DNA of 59,160 nt from a virus. The DNA lies in IMG/VR virus record IMGVR_UViG_3300042516_004109, positions 1 through 59,160 of that record; one strand, 5' to 3'. The translations under genes and the position numbers were made by a program. Shown here piece after piece: positions 17,400 through 27,055 of the stretch (the stretch's first letter is position 1; each line of letters starts with the position of its first letter). The notes under the pieces are model-generated. The model was not told the DNA's origin. It was given only the letters and a program-made list of their open reading frames with translations, and searched no databases.

Positions 17400-19400
17400 A
17401 TGAAATCTTTACTCACACCGCTATTCAGTAATTTTTTGATAAATGATATCAAAGATCATTTTGCTAATGATGCAAATACATTTATTTTTGTCGGTCGCTC
17501 GTTAAACTTTGGTTCTAACGCAGCAAATCTACCCGAAATTGTTTGGTCAACCAATGAACAAAATCAATTATATCGAGAAATAGTCGGTGCTAAAAAAATA
17601 CAAGCCTCAGACATACAACCAGTAGTTTCTAGAGTCGATTGGGCTGCAAATACAAAGTATGACTCATACGATAATAATGTTGAATTGACCTCATACATAG
17701 ATTTTTTCAATATCGGAACTGCAAATTCTAATTCAAATACAGTTCTATCTGGCACGGCAAATATTGCAGGATCCAATGTATTGATAGGAAATGGAACATC
17801 GTTTACAACATTCTTATTTCCTGGTGATCTAATCTCTGTTAATTCGTCAATCAAATCTGTTGTCTCTGTAACCAATAACGATCATTTAATTGTCAACAGC
17901 GCATTTGTAAATGTGAATACTGGTGCATCAATCACTAGAATTGCGAATGCTAGAATTGTAGTCGCAAATAGTGCGGCATTTGTTGGTAATGTTGAAACAG
18001 GTAATGTCATCGTAATCGGAGAAGACGCAAGAGAAGTTGTTGCTATATTAAGCAATAAAGTTATCTCATTAAATGCTAATTTAACATACTCCAATTCTAA
18101 TGTGACTGTTTCTAGAAAAGATAACACTTACCCATATACCGCAAATACCTTTTATGTTCGCAATACTCGTGATCAAATTTTTAAAGTTTTGTTCAATAAC
18201 AATTATGCAAACTCTACAATTGAACCAACGATTGATATTGATGGACAGTTACCAGAAAATCCATTTATTTTGACAGCTGATGGATATAAATGGAAATATT
18301 TGTATACTATTCCACCTGGATTAAAACAAAAGTTCTTTACAAATAAATGGATGCCTGTAGTAAGCGATCCTGCTGTAACAGTTGCATCTGTAGATGGTAG
18401 AATTGATATTATTAATGTTCTTTGGGGTGGTTCTGGATTCATCAGCGGAGGTAATAGTAACATTGCTTCGATATTATCGATAACTGGTACAGACGGCGTC
18501 GGTGCAAATCTAGTCGCTAAAGTTGTTGATGGTAGTATCGAAAGTGTATCTATTTTAAATGGTGGAAATAGTTATACTCGAGGCACTGTAACTGTTAATG
18601 ATAACAGTCGTCTTGGTGCGAATACTCTCCTAGGAACCGTAAATGTTACTGGAACAACAGTAAGTAGTAATCTCTCAAATCTTTCATATTTTGTTGGAAA
18701 TGTGAGAACGAACGATATCATCACAGTTAATGGGCAATCTAGAAATGTTGTTACAGTGGTAAACTCGACTTTCTTAACAGTTAATACTGGATTTAGTGAT
18801 GCAAATACTCAAGTTGCGATTATAACTCGATCAAATCCTGTATTCGATCTACAAATCGGACCGCATAGAGGTCATGGGTCAGAACCAATAATCGAACTTC
18901 GTACACACAGTTTAATGATAACTGTAGAGTTAAATGATACGGAAAACGAAACAATTCCGATGAGTGATTCTACAAATTTATTCGATTTTAATCGTGTGGG
19001 CATTCTGCAAGATCCATTAACAGCGAATGGTGTAGTTTTTGCAAATGCGACAAATTATAGACTATCAACTCGATTATTGGTTAGCGATCCAGGAATAACC
19101 AATTTCACAAACGATGAGACGGTCTATACTGGTACTTCAATCGAAAATGCAAATGCTGTAGCAAATGTTGTACATTGGTCTCCAGGTGATAATTATTTGT
19201 ACATAAATAACATTACTGGACGATTGACAGGGTCGCAGATTATCAAGGGTTTAACTTCTGGTGTAACAGTACCGATCCTTGAGATTGCAAACTCTGAGAT
19301 TAAAACCTTTAGTGGTGATATAATTTATGCTGAAAATAGAACAAATATTGTTCGAAAAGATAACCAAATCGATCAAGTTAAGATCGTACTTTCATTCTAG
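17400..19400 (+). CDS. 8: gp8 baseplate wedge protein with inserted modules
   Basis: This 666-residue protein carries the gp8 signatures: TFIFVGRSLNFGSNAANLPEI written as FIFVGRSLNFGS, the VSRVDWAANTKYDSYD segment, and TADGYKWKYLYTIPPGLKQ, all aligning with T4 gp8 (334 residues). The extra length is inserted beta-modules. Two or three GTSFTTFLFPGDLISVN-type copies interrupt the N-terminal half, a GGSGF/GGNSY module sits at about 340-400, and another GxT..F module follows. gp8 dimers link gp7 and gp10 in T4. It starts 8 nt after gp7 with an AGGA-like site (GAGGAATAA). Confidence 0.82.
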   Translation: MKSLLTPLFSNFLINDIKDHFANDANTFIFVGRSLNFGSNAANLPEIVWSTNEQNQLYREIVGAKKIQASDIQPVVSRVDWAANTKYDSYDNNVELTSYIDFFNIGTANSNSNTVLSGTANIAGSNVLIGNGTSFTTFLFPGDLISVNSSIKSVVSVTNNDHLIVNSAFVNVNTGASITRIANARIVVANSAAFVGNVETGNVIVIGEDAREVVAILSNKVISLNANLTYSNSNVTVSRKDNTYPYTANTFYVRNTRDQIFKVLFNNNYANSTIEPTIDIDGQLPENPFILTADGYKWKYLYTIPPGLKQKFFTNKWMPVVSDPAVTVASVDGRIDIINVLWGGSGFISGGNSNIASILSITGTDGVGANLVAKVVDGSIESVSILNGGNSYTRGTVTVNDNSRLGANTLLGTVNVTGTTVSSNLSNLSYFVGNVRTNDIITVNGQSRNVVTVVNSTFLTVNTGFSDANTQVAIITRSNPVFDLQIGPHRGHGSEPIIELRTHSLMITVELNDTENETIPMSDSTNLFDFNRVGILQDPLTANGVVFANATNYRLSTRLLVSDPGITNFTNDETVYTGTSIENANAVANVVHWSPGDNYLYINNITGRLTGSQIIKGLTSGVTVPILEIANSEIKTFSGDIIYAENRTNIVRKDNQIDQVKIVLSF

Positions 19401-19410
19401 GTAAAAATCT

Positions 19411-22400
19411 ATGCAGTTTAATATTAATCCATACAATGATGATTTTGAGCAAAATGCGTTAGATAATAACTATATGCGCATTATGTTTAAGCCTGGTAGG
19501 GCTGTGCAGACCCGCGAGTTGACACAGATACAGTCAATCTTACAAAATCAGATTAAACAATTTGGAGACCATGTTTTCCAAGATGGATCTCCAGTTATCG
19601 GTGGTAATTTAACGCTCGATAATAAAACTACATTTATTAAGCTCCTAGAAACATTTGAAAATACAGATATCGAGGTCGAAGAATTTAACGGCACGGTGAT
19701 TCGAAACACCTCTGGTACAGTCCAGGCAAAGGTTTTAGCAACGCACTTCCCAACCGACGGTATTCCGACGCTCATGGTTCGTTACATAACTGGTAATGAA
19801 TTTATAGATGGAGATACAATCACTATTGCGGGAACAACAACAAGAGCGCAGTTAATTGCATCAAATTCAACTGGTTTCGGGACCATAGTTTCCATCAATG
19901 AAGGCGTGTTTTATGCTGATGGGTTCTTTGTACAGGTCGGCAATCAAACCACAGTTGTTTCTGCATATTCAACTAGTGCAAATGTTAAAATTGGTCTAGA
20001 AATCAACGAAGAGTTTATTGATAGTGACATCGATGCAACTCTTTTAGACCCAGCACAAGAATCATTCAACTATCAAGCTCCAGGCGCAGATCGTTATCAA
20101 TTTAGTTTGATTCTTTCGACGCGTCCTATTGATACAGTTATCGACGAATCAAAGTTCTTCGAATTAATGCGCGTTGAGAATGGCGCAGTTACAAAACAAG
20201 TTAAGTATCCAATTTATGCTGAACTTGAAAAAACGCTTGCTCGTCGCACATTTGATGAATCAGGCGATTATACTGTAAAACCTTTCCGTGCATCTCTTTT
20301 AGACGGAACAGACGCCAACAACTATACAATTTCCATTGAGCCAGGAAAGGCTTATGTTAAGGGTTTCGAGTTTGAAACTATCGGAACTTTAAAGATCGAT
20401 GCACCAAAACCTCGTTCAGCATCAGATGTCAAGTCTCTTGTTGATACAGATGTTGATTTGTCTTACGGCAATTTTGTTTATGTAACGGCACTTCGCGGTT
20501 CAAGCAATGGATTCATTAATATTGCTGCGCTAGAAAAGATCGATGTTCACTGCGTCGACACATCAAAGGTTGCAGTTGGATTAGGAACATCGGCAAATTC
20601 TCAACTATATCAGAACACTCGTATTGGTTCTGTTCGTGTGAAGAATTTTATTCGCTCCACGGCTGATGCATTTGATGCAGTTGGAGACTCAAACGGTGTT
20701 TATTTGCTTTATATGTCTGAAGTGAGCATGGATCCAAAGGTTGTCAAGGTTACAGCTGCATCTTCTAATTCAAATACTATTCGACTTCAAGATAAGATGT
20801 CAGCAGTTGATAATGCTTATCGTAATGTCTCTGTGACAATTCTACCTGTTAGATTAGATGCAATTGCAAATGTTGCAACAGCAAATGTTTTTGCTGGATC
20901 TTATCGTCTAAATGCTAATTCTGCAGTAGCCAATGTGTTTAGTGGTGCTAATGTAAGTGTTGGTTCTGTTATTAAAGTTGGTAAAGATGTTCGTGAAGTT
21001 GTATCAGTAAATACGATTGGAGACTTCTTGACTGTTAATACTGAGTTTAGTCAAACTATTGTTGGTACAAACAGCTCTACAAATCCTCTACAAGTATTCA
21101 TTCAAACTGCATATAATCAAAATGTATCAAGTCAAACAAGAACCGTTCAACGATATGATGGTACTACAAAAACTATATTTTTAGATGCGCCATTTGATAA
21201 TAATGGTATTGCTGATGTAAATTCAGTTGTTCAACTAGATTTTGATATGGCTCATGCAGAATCATTTATTGCTGGTCCATCTGTGTCAAATGTTCTTGTT
21301 GCAGGCGCAAACGCCTCGATGAACATCTCTATTCAATCTCAAAAGACTGGTGGTGAAACTGTAGCTGAAGATAAATCGCGCAATGCAATGATCTTCCAAC
21401 TCCCAGGAAATTACATCAAACGAGCCTCATTAAATAATGCTGATTATAACTACAATAAAATTGTTTTAAATCGATCAAATACTGGTACATCAAATATTTT
21501 TGCTTTGTCGCAGGGTGCAGGTTTAGAATCATTCGAAACCATCCCATTTGCAGACTCTACGAGAGCAATTCAAGATAATCTAATTGTAATTGTTCGTGAT
21601 AATAATGGAAACACAAGTTATCCAAATGGCACAATGTTACAATTGACTGCAGCAAATGTTACAATAGCATCTCCTGCAACAACCATCACAATTGATACAT
21701 TCGTTCCAGATATTCTAAAAGTTGATATTATTCTCACGACCAAGCAAAATGATTCTGAAGATAAAATTCGTAAGAAAAATTTCTTTAGTAATACAAATTA
21801 TGTTGGAACACGAACTAATTTTACATATCCAACTACAGCAAGTGGAAATACAACAGTTACTATACCAAATCATGGTGTTGTTGCAAATGTTGATGTTGCA
21901 AATGGACTTATTTTCTTGACTGATGTCACTTTTAACTCGGTACGACCTGGCGACTCTATCTCTCTATTTGTGCCTGATGTTGTTAAGATTCGAAAAGTTC
22001 TTGCTGGCAACACAACACATCTACCAGATGTAAACAATGTAAGAGATATAACTGATCATTTCTATGTTGATTATGGTCAACGAGATGATGTTTATGAACA
22101 CGCAAAACTTATTTTAAAAACTGGTTTTGATAATCCAAATGCTAAACTATTAGTGCATCTAGATCTATATCAACATGTGTATATTAGTGGATCAAATGTT
22201 TCATTCTTCTCAGTTGATTCATATTCTGAGAGTAAATATGAATCTGGTTCAATTCCTATCTACAAATCATCAACAGGAAAAGTCTATTATTTGCGTGACT
22301 GTTTAGATTTTAGACCAACTCGCACTATCGGCGATGTTTCAAATTCATTTACAGTTCCGAATTTTCCATCTGTTGATGAGGTTTCTGAGTTGTCGTTGCA

Positions 22401-23625
22401 ATATTATTTGCCTCGCATTGATAAACTTGTTCTTTCAAAAGATAAAGAATTTAGAGTTATTCAAGGTAAGTCTGCTCCGCAGCCTCTACCACCAGAAGAT
22501 TTAGATGATGCTATGACATTATACACATTATATCTTCCACCATATGTGGCTGATATTCGTGAGATCAGAACAAAATATATCGAAAATCGTCGTTTTACGA
22601 TGAAAGACATCTCTTCTATTGAGAAGCGTTTACAAAAAGTTGAATTTTTTGTCTCTCTAAATAATGTTGAAAAACTTGCATTGAGTGATAAGACTCAATA
22701 TGAAGATGGTACTGAAAAAGAAAAATTTGGTATTGTCGGTGAGAATTTCAGAACCTTTAATATTGCAGATTTCAATAATGACGATTTTAGAGTTGCATTA
22801 GAAAATGGGTTCATGATTCCAACCATGAGAACTGTTCCACTTGGATTTAAACCTCTTTCTCTATCAGATACAACCTTAAATAAGAAAACAGTAAGTTTAC
22901 AATTTACTGAAACACCAGCAATCTCACAACCTCTTGTCTCAAACAAGGGAGTTGGTGTGCAACCATTCTTGTTTGGTCAATTTAATGGCAGCGTTGAATT
23001 GAAGCCTGACACAGATTATTGGACAGCAGAAGATTTGAAACCAGAAATTATCTCAGTTCCAGAAAGAATCATTGAACACACAACTGTGATTCGTGATATT
23101 GTTGTTGAACCACCTTCACCACCAACTCTTCCAACTCCAACAAGTAATGCAAATACAGTAATTATTGTAACACCTGGTGGTGATCCACCGCCCCCTTCTG
23201 GAAATGTTGTGGTTACATTACCTGCGCCACCAGCTCCTGTAATTGGTTCCGATCAAGATGATACTGATCGAATTCCAATAGTAATTGACTATGATCCACC
23301 AATCAAATTTGACGACGATCTATGGTGGGGTGGTATTCGTACTGATGGAATCGGCAGACCACCTCGTTTCTATGGAAATTTGTGGCAATTTGGTGGCACA
23401 TTAGGTGGTGATAATTTATGGACACCAAGTTATCCAATTGAAGCACCAATGCAAATTGATCCAAATACAATACAATCTCCAAATCCTGTATCTTCTCAGC
23501 CAATAACGCTAGACAATGGAAACGCGGGTTTTACTGGTGGACTTAATCATATGAACACATTAGATGGTGAAATCAGTGGTGGTGGTTCTGGTACATTCGA
23601 TAATTATAATTACTCAAAGGTATAA
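19411..23625 (+). CDS. DUF4815-type giant baseplate/fibre protein
   Basis: This 1404-residue protein starts with FNINPYNDDFEQNALDNNYM and MFKPGRAVQTRELTQIQSIL, then QIKQFGDHVFQDGSPVIGG, the signature of DUF4815 virion proteins found in aquatic T4-like phages. The middle holds one GxT..F module (about residues 490-550). Residues 1030-1100 keep a conserved YYLPRIDKLVLSKDKEFRVI and PPYVADIREIRTKYIENRRFTM. The C-terminus is proline-rich, then a W/G-rich tail. Position after gp8 suggests a peripheral wedge or fibre-network role (gp9/gp10-like in place), but there is no sequence evidence linking it to those T4 proteins. Confidence 0.75.
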   Translation: MQFNINPYNDDFEQNALDNNYMRIMFKPGRAVQTRELTQIQSILQNQIKQFGDHVFQDGSPVIGGNLTLDNKTTFIKLLETFENTDIEVEEFNGTVIRNTSGTVQAKVLATHFPTDGIPTLMVRYITGNEFIDGDTITIAGTTTRAQLIASNSTGFGTIVSINEGVFYADGFFVQVGNQTTVVSAYSTSANVKIGLEINEEFIDSDIDATLLDPAQESFNYQAPGADRYQFSLILSTRPIDTVIDESKFFELMRVENGAVTKQVKYPIYAELEKTLARRTFDESGDYTVKPFRASLLDGTDANNYTISIEPGKAYVKGFEFETIGTLKIDAPKPRSASDVKSLVDTDVDLSYGNFVYVTALRGSSNGFINIAALEKIDVHCVDTSKVAVGLGTSANSQLYQNTRIGSVRVKNFIRSTADAFDAVGDSNGVYLLYMSEVSMDPKVVKVTAASSNSNTIRLQDKMSAVDNAYRNVSVTILPVRLDAIANVATANVFAGSYRLNANSAVANVFSGANVSVGSVIKVGKDVREVVSVNTIGDFLTVNTEFSQTIVGTNSSTNPLQVFIQTAYNQNVSSQTRTVQRYDGTTKTIFLDAPFDNNGIADVNSVVQLDFDMAHAESFIAGPSVSNVLVAGANASMNISIQSQKTGGETVAEDKSRNAMIFQLPGNYIKRASLNNADYNYNKIVLNRSNTGTSNIFALSQGAGLESFETIPFADSTRAIQDNLIVIVRDNNGNTSYPNGTMLQLTAANVTIASPATTITIDTFVPDILKVDIILTTKQNDSEDKIRKKNFFSNTNYVGTRTNFTYPTTASGNTTVTIPNHGVVANVDVANGLIFLTDVTFNSVRPGDSISLFVPDVVKIRKVLAGNTTHLPDVNNVRDITDHFYVDYGQRDDVYEHAKLILKTGFDNPNAKLLVHLDLYQHVYISGSNVSFFSVDSYSESKYESGSIPIYKSSTGKVYYLRDCLDFRPTRTIGDVSNSFTVPNFPSVDEVSELSLQYYLPRIDKLVLSKDKEFRVIQGKSAPQPLPPEDLDDAMTLYTLYLPPYVADIREIRTKYIENRRFTMKDISSIEKRLQKVEFFVSLNNVEKLALSDKTQYEDGTEKEKFGIVGENFRTFNIADFNNDDFRVALENGFMIPTMRTVPLGFKPLSLSDTTLNKKTVSLQFTETPAISQPLVSNKGVGVQPFLFGQFNGSVELKPDTDYWTAEDLKPEIISVPERIIEHTTVIRDIVVEPPSPPTLPTPTSNANTVIIVTPGGDPPPPSGNVVVTLPAPPAPVIGSDQDDTDRIPIVIDYDPPIKFDDDLWWGGIRTDGIGRPPRFYGNLWQFGGTLGGDNLWTPSYPIEAPMQIDPNTIQSPNPVSSQPITLDNGNAGFTGGLNHMNTLDGEISGGGSGTFDNYNYSKV

Positions 23626-23631
23626 AATTAC

Positions 23632-26600
23632 ATGTCAATTACAACTAATTACGGTAAATTGGTAGTAGATACAAGTCTTATTCCATACATTCGCTATAAG
23701 GATGTAGAATTTACAGCACATAACTTATTACCATTTACATTGGCTAAATTATTTTTTGATGATGTTGCTGTTAATAATTTTTGCCAAGCTGGTGGACAAC
23801 TGCAACTAGATTCAAAGAAAATTATTACGATAAGTCGCAATAATGCCGTTGGTATCACTGCAACAGATATTGTTTTTCAGGGCACATCAAATACTGTTAA
23901 TACATTTAATGGTTTAATTGAATCATTTAATTCAAATGATTCTACAGTTACAATTCGTCGTTTAAGCGGCGATTTTGATGAAACTGCTCAGCTGTTTATT
24001 GAGAGTGTAAGCACTGGTTCAGTATATGCAAACTGTAATGTTGTTTCTGTGACTAATTTTCAAACATCTGATTCGTTTTATCCAGGCGAAGGTATAGTTG
24101 CTCCACAACGCAGTAATGCATTTGCAACTGTTATTGCTACATCTGGAGAAAATAATCTTTATATTAATCAAAATTATATTAATTTAAATGTTGATGCAGT
24201 CGGTGTTAATGTTCTATCGTCGATGAGTTCTGACTATAAAGATGGTGACATTGTATATCAAACAAGTAGCGGAACTAATCGTTATGACCAAGCAACATTT
24301 AAAGGTATTGTTCGTTTCTTCAATGTAAGCGGCGCAGGTTCTATTGCAATTGAGCCATATGAAGGCGTCGTTGTAGCAAATGCTAATTTTGCTGGATCAA
24401 ATGTTCTTGTGCAGATGTGGAATGCTTCAACTCCATCATCGAAACCCCTTGCAGCAAATGCCTTTAATACTCTTGGTATTGCATCAAACAATTTTATTCG
24501 TAGTGTGACAAACACTTCTGTCAATATTAATGTGAGTTCATTTATACATCGTTCTGGTGTGATTGCAAATACATTAGCACCAAACACATCAACAGTGATG
24601 CTTGTTACAGGTAGTGGCAATAATCCTGCGAATGGTAACTTGATTTACTTCACAACTGGCACTGGTGTTGGCGAACTTCGCCGTGTTGTTTCGATTAGTA
24701 ATGAGCAAGCTGTTTTAAATAGTGCTCTATCATTTACACCTACATCAAATACACATTATTCAATTGGTAATTTTGAAGTTGATCAAAATGGAACATTGTC
24801 TGGTATTTTCCATATTCCTTCGTATCCATCTTTCAAATTTAAAACTGGTAATCGCATCTTTACAATTACAGATACTGCTCGCTATAATGATCCAGATTAT
24901 AAGATGAGAGCATCTGCAGTTTATGCAGCAAGTGGTCTTCTAAAGCAAACACAACGCATTCAAACAACACCAGTATTACAGCCATTACCTGAAACATTTG
25001 CTGATATTCCAGTCGTACCATTAAATCCTTCTGATCGTACATTTAATGGAGCATCAACAAAGTCCCCTGTCACTGGTTCTACGGCATCAACCACACCAAG
25101 AATACCACTCGGTGATGGATTGGCTCAAACTTTCTATACACCGAAGCCAGCTGGCAATCAACAAGATTATGGAATTTTCTGTAGTTCAATTGATCTATTC
25201 TTTAAGAGTAAGCCATCAGTTTCGCAACACTTTCAAAATTCTAAATCAATTTCTCGCGGTTCTTTGCAATTACCAGTCACTGTTAAAATTGCTGAAGTGC
25301 AGAATGGGTATCCAACAAAGAATTATTTGGCTTCTAAAACAATACAAGCAAAAGATGTTAAAGTATCAGAAGTTCCAAGTGTTTCAAATACAGCAACTGT
25401 AACGAAATTCTCTTTTGACGATCCAGTTTACTTAGAACCAAATCGTGAATATGCAATCATTGTAGGTTCAGATTCACCAGACTATGAAGTTTGGATTGCT
25501 GAATTGGGAACAGATGTATTTGGAGTTACTCCACCAAGACGCATCTCTGAACAACCATATGCAGGTTCGTTCTTTAGATCTCAAAACTCGTCAACCTGGT
25601 CTCCATATCAAAATCAAGATCTAATGTTTGTATTAAATAAAGCAGTGTTTGAAACATCAGGCACGGCAACATTTAACCTTGAAGATACACCAACCTCAAA
25701 TACTCTGATCGACCGCGTCATGCTAATGTCATCAGATTTAAGATTCCCAGTTGGTATTGTTGACTATAATCTAAAAGGCAAATATGCTATTGATAGTACA
25801 ACAGAACCTTCTGGTGTGTTTTTAACACCACATGTTGCCCTTGAATATGGAACATTACTTGATCGCTCTGGTAAACAATCCTCGGGATCATTCTTAAATC
25901 GTCGCATTCTTGAGCGCGGAAATGCAAACAGTTTTGTTATGTCTGTACAGATGTCGACAAGTGATCCAAATATTTCCCCAATCGTAAATACAGAGCGTTT
26001 GGCAGTTATAGGTGTCGCTTATGGCATCAATAATGCTGGTTTAGTTAACACTGATATTTCTATAACTAATTCTGGTGTAGGCTATAATGCAGTTTCAACA
26101 ACTGGCAATGTGATTAAAGGTGGATCGAATAATTCGATTAACAACTTTGCTCAGTTATACAGACAAACATTCTATGCTAATAATTATAATGTTGGTTTCT
26201 ATAATATAACAATCACGAATAATCCAAACGACAACGGCAGTGGCGCAACTGGCTTTGCTGTTGCAAATACAGATGGATCAAATACAGTTAATCATATTGT
26301 AATTACGACTGTCGGAAGTGGATATCTAGAAACACCAACAATCTCTATTGAAAATGGCAATGCTGCTTCTGCAATTGAAGCTCGTGCTCTTGTTTCTGGT
26401 GAAACAGGAAAGAACGGTGGTAATATTCTTGCTAAATATATCACTCGCGAAATAGTTCTCGGAGATGACTTTGAGTCAGGTGACCTTCGCGTCTTTATGG
26501 ATGCGATTCTACCAACTGCATGCAACATTGATGTATACTACAAAGTTCTTTCCTCGGATGATCCAGAAAAAATTTCGAGTAAGAGTTATCGTAGAATGGA

Positions 26601-26823
26601 AAAGGTTAAGGAAGTATATTCCAAGAATTCAAAAAACATAATTGCATTAGAATATCGTCCTTCTTTGGAAGAAAATAGAATCAATTACACCGAAAATGGA
26701 ATTTCTTATCCAATTGGTGGAGCATTTAAGAATTTTCAAATTAAGGTCTGCTTAACTTCAAGTGATGCGTCTATCGTTCCAAAAATCAGCAACTTAAGAA
26801 TTATTGCTGTTCCAGAGGGTTAA
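23632..26823 (+). CDS. Large baseplate/fibre structural protein (gp10 position)
   Basis: This 1063-residue protein begins with VVDTSLIPYIRYKDVEFTAH, NLLPFTLAKLFFDDVAVNNF, a pattern that opens very large structural proteins of cyanophage-like myoviruses. A central domain at about 490-690 (GDGLAQTFYTPKPAGNQQDY, VKIAEVQNGYPTKNYLASKT, EYAIIVGSDSPDYEVWIAEL) resembles phage carbohydrate/adhesin-like beta-sandwich domains seen in such fibres. GxGY modules lie at about 810-820 and 885-925. It ends with a fibronectin-like segment (VCLTSSDASIVPKISNLRII). A role in the wedge periphery or fibre attachment is inferred from order only. Confidence 0.7.
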   Translation: MSITTNYGKLVVDTSLIPYIRYKDVEFTAHNLLPFTLAKLFFDDVAVNNFCQAGGQLQLDSKKIITISRNNAVGITATDIVFQGTSNTVNTFNGLIESFNSNDSTVTIRRLSGDFDETAQLFIESVSTGSVYANCNVVSVTNFQTSDSFYPGEGIVAPQRSNAFATVIATSGENNLYINQNYINLNVDAVGVNVLSSMSSDYKDGDIVYQTSSGTNRYDQATFKGIVRFFNVSGAGSIAIEPYEGVVVANANFAGSNVLVQMWNASTPSSKPLAANAFNTLGIASNNFIRSVTNTSVNINVSSFIHRSGVIANTLAPNTSTVMLVTGSGNNPANGNLIYFTTGTGVGELRRVVSISNEQAVLNSALSFTPTSNTHYSIGNFEVDQNGTLSGIFHIPSYPSFKFKTGNRIFTITDTARYNDPDYKMRASAVYAASGLLKQTQRIQTTPVLQPLPETFADIPVVPLNPSDRTFNGASTKSPVTGSTASTTPRIPLGDGLAQTFYTPKPAGNQQDYGIFCSSIDLFFKSKPSVSQHFQNSKSISRGSLQLPVTVKIAEVQNGYPTKNYLASKTIQAKDVKVSEVPSVSNTATVTKFSFDDPVYLEPNREYAIIVGSDSPDYEVWIAELGTDVFGVTPPRRISEQPYAGSFFRSQNSSTWSPYQNQDLMFVLNKAVFETSGTATFNLEDTPTSNTLIDRVMLMSSDLRFPVGIVDYNLKGKYAIDSTTEPSGVFLTPHVALEYGTLLDRSGKQSSGSFLNRRILERGNANSFVMSVQMSTSDPNISPIVNTERLAVIGVAYGINNAGLVNTDISITNSGVGYNAVSTTGNVIKGGSNNSINNFAQLYRQTFYANNYNVGFYNITITNNPNDNGSGATGFAVANTDGSNTVNHIVITTVGSGYLETPTISIENGNAASAIEARALVSGETGKNGGNILAKYITREIVLGDDFESGDLRVFMDAILPTACNIDVYYKVLSSDDPEKISSKSYRRMEKVKEVYSKNSKNIIALEYRPSLEENRINYTENGISYPIGGAFKNFQIKVCLTSSDASIVPKISNLRIIAVPEG

Positions 26824-26824
26824 G

Positions 26825-27052
26825 ATGGAAGATAAAGCGCGAGTGTCAGATAATATGGATTTTGTAAAGGATATGAATAACTTTACATTATTGAACACTA
26901 ATAAGTCAGCTGTAGCAAAGCACCAACAAAAAATAGCTGAATTGAAGAAAGCGAAACTCGTAGAGTTAGAGATAAATAATCTAAAGACAGAAGTTTCTGA
27001 AATTAAAAGTATGTTAGGACAAATTTTAAAAGCCGTCGGCGGTGAGAAATAA
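26825..27052 (+). CDS. Small coiled-coil structural protein
   Basis: This 75-residue, lysine/glutamate-rich protein has a clear heptad-like C-terminal half (KIAELKKAKLVELEINNLKT, then EVSEIKSMLGQILKAV), predicting a coiled coil. I chose ATG 26825 rather than the upstream ATG 26804 because 26825 follows an AGAGGG ribosome binding site and clears the previous stop by one base. It lies between a wedge/fibre gene and a fibre gene, so it may be a trimerising connector or chaperone for a fibre. No family is recognised. Confidence 0.7.
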   Translation: MEDKARVSDNMDFVKDMNNFTLLNTNKSAVAKHQQKIAELKKAKLVELEINNLKTEVSEIKSMLGQILKAVGGEK

Positions 27053-27055
27053 AAT

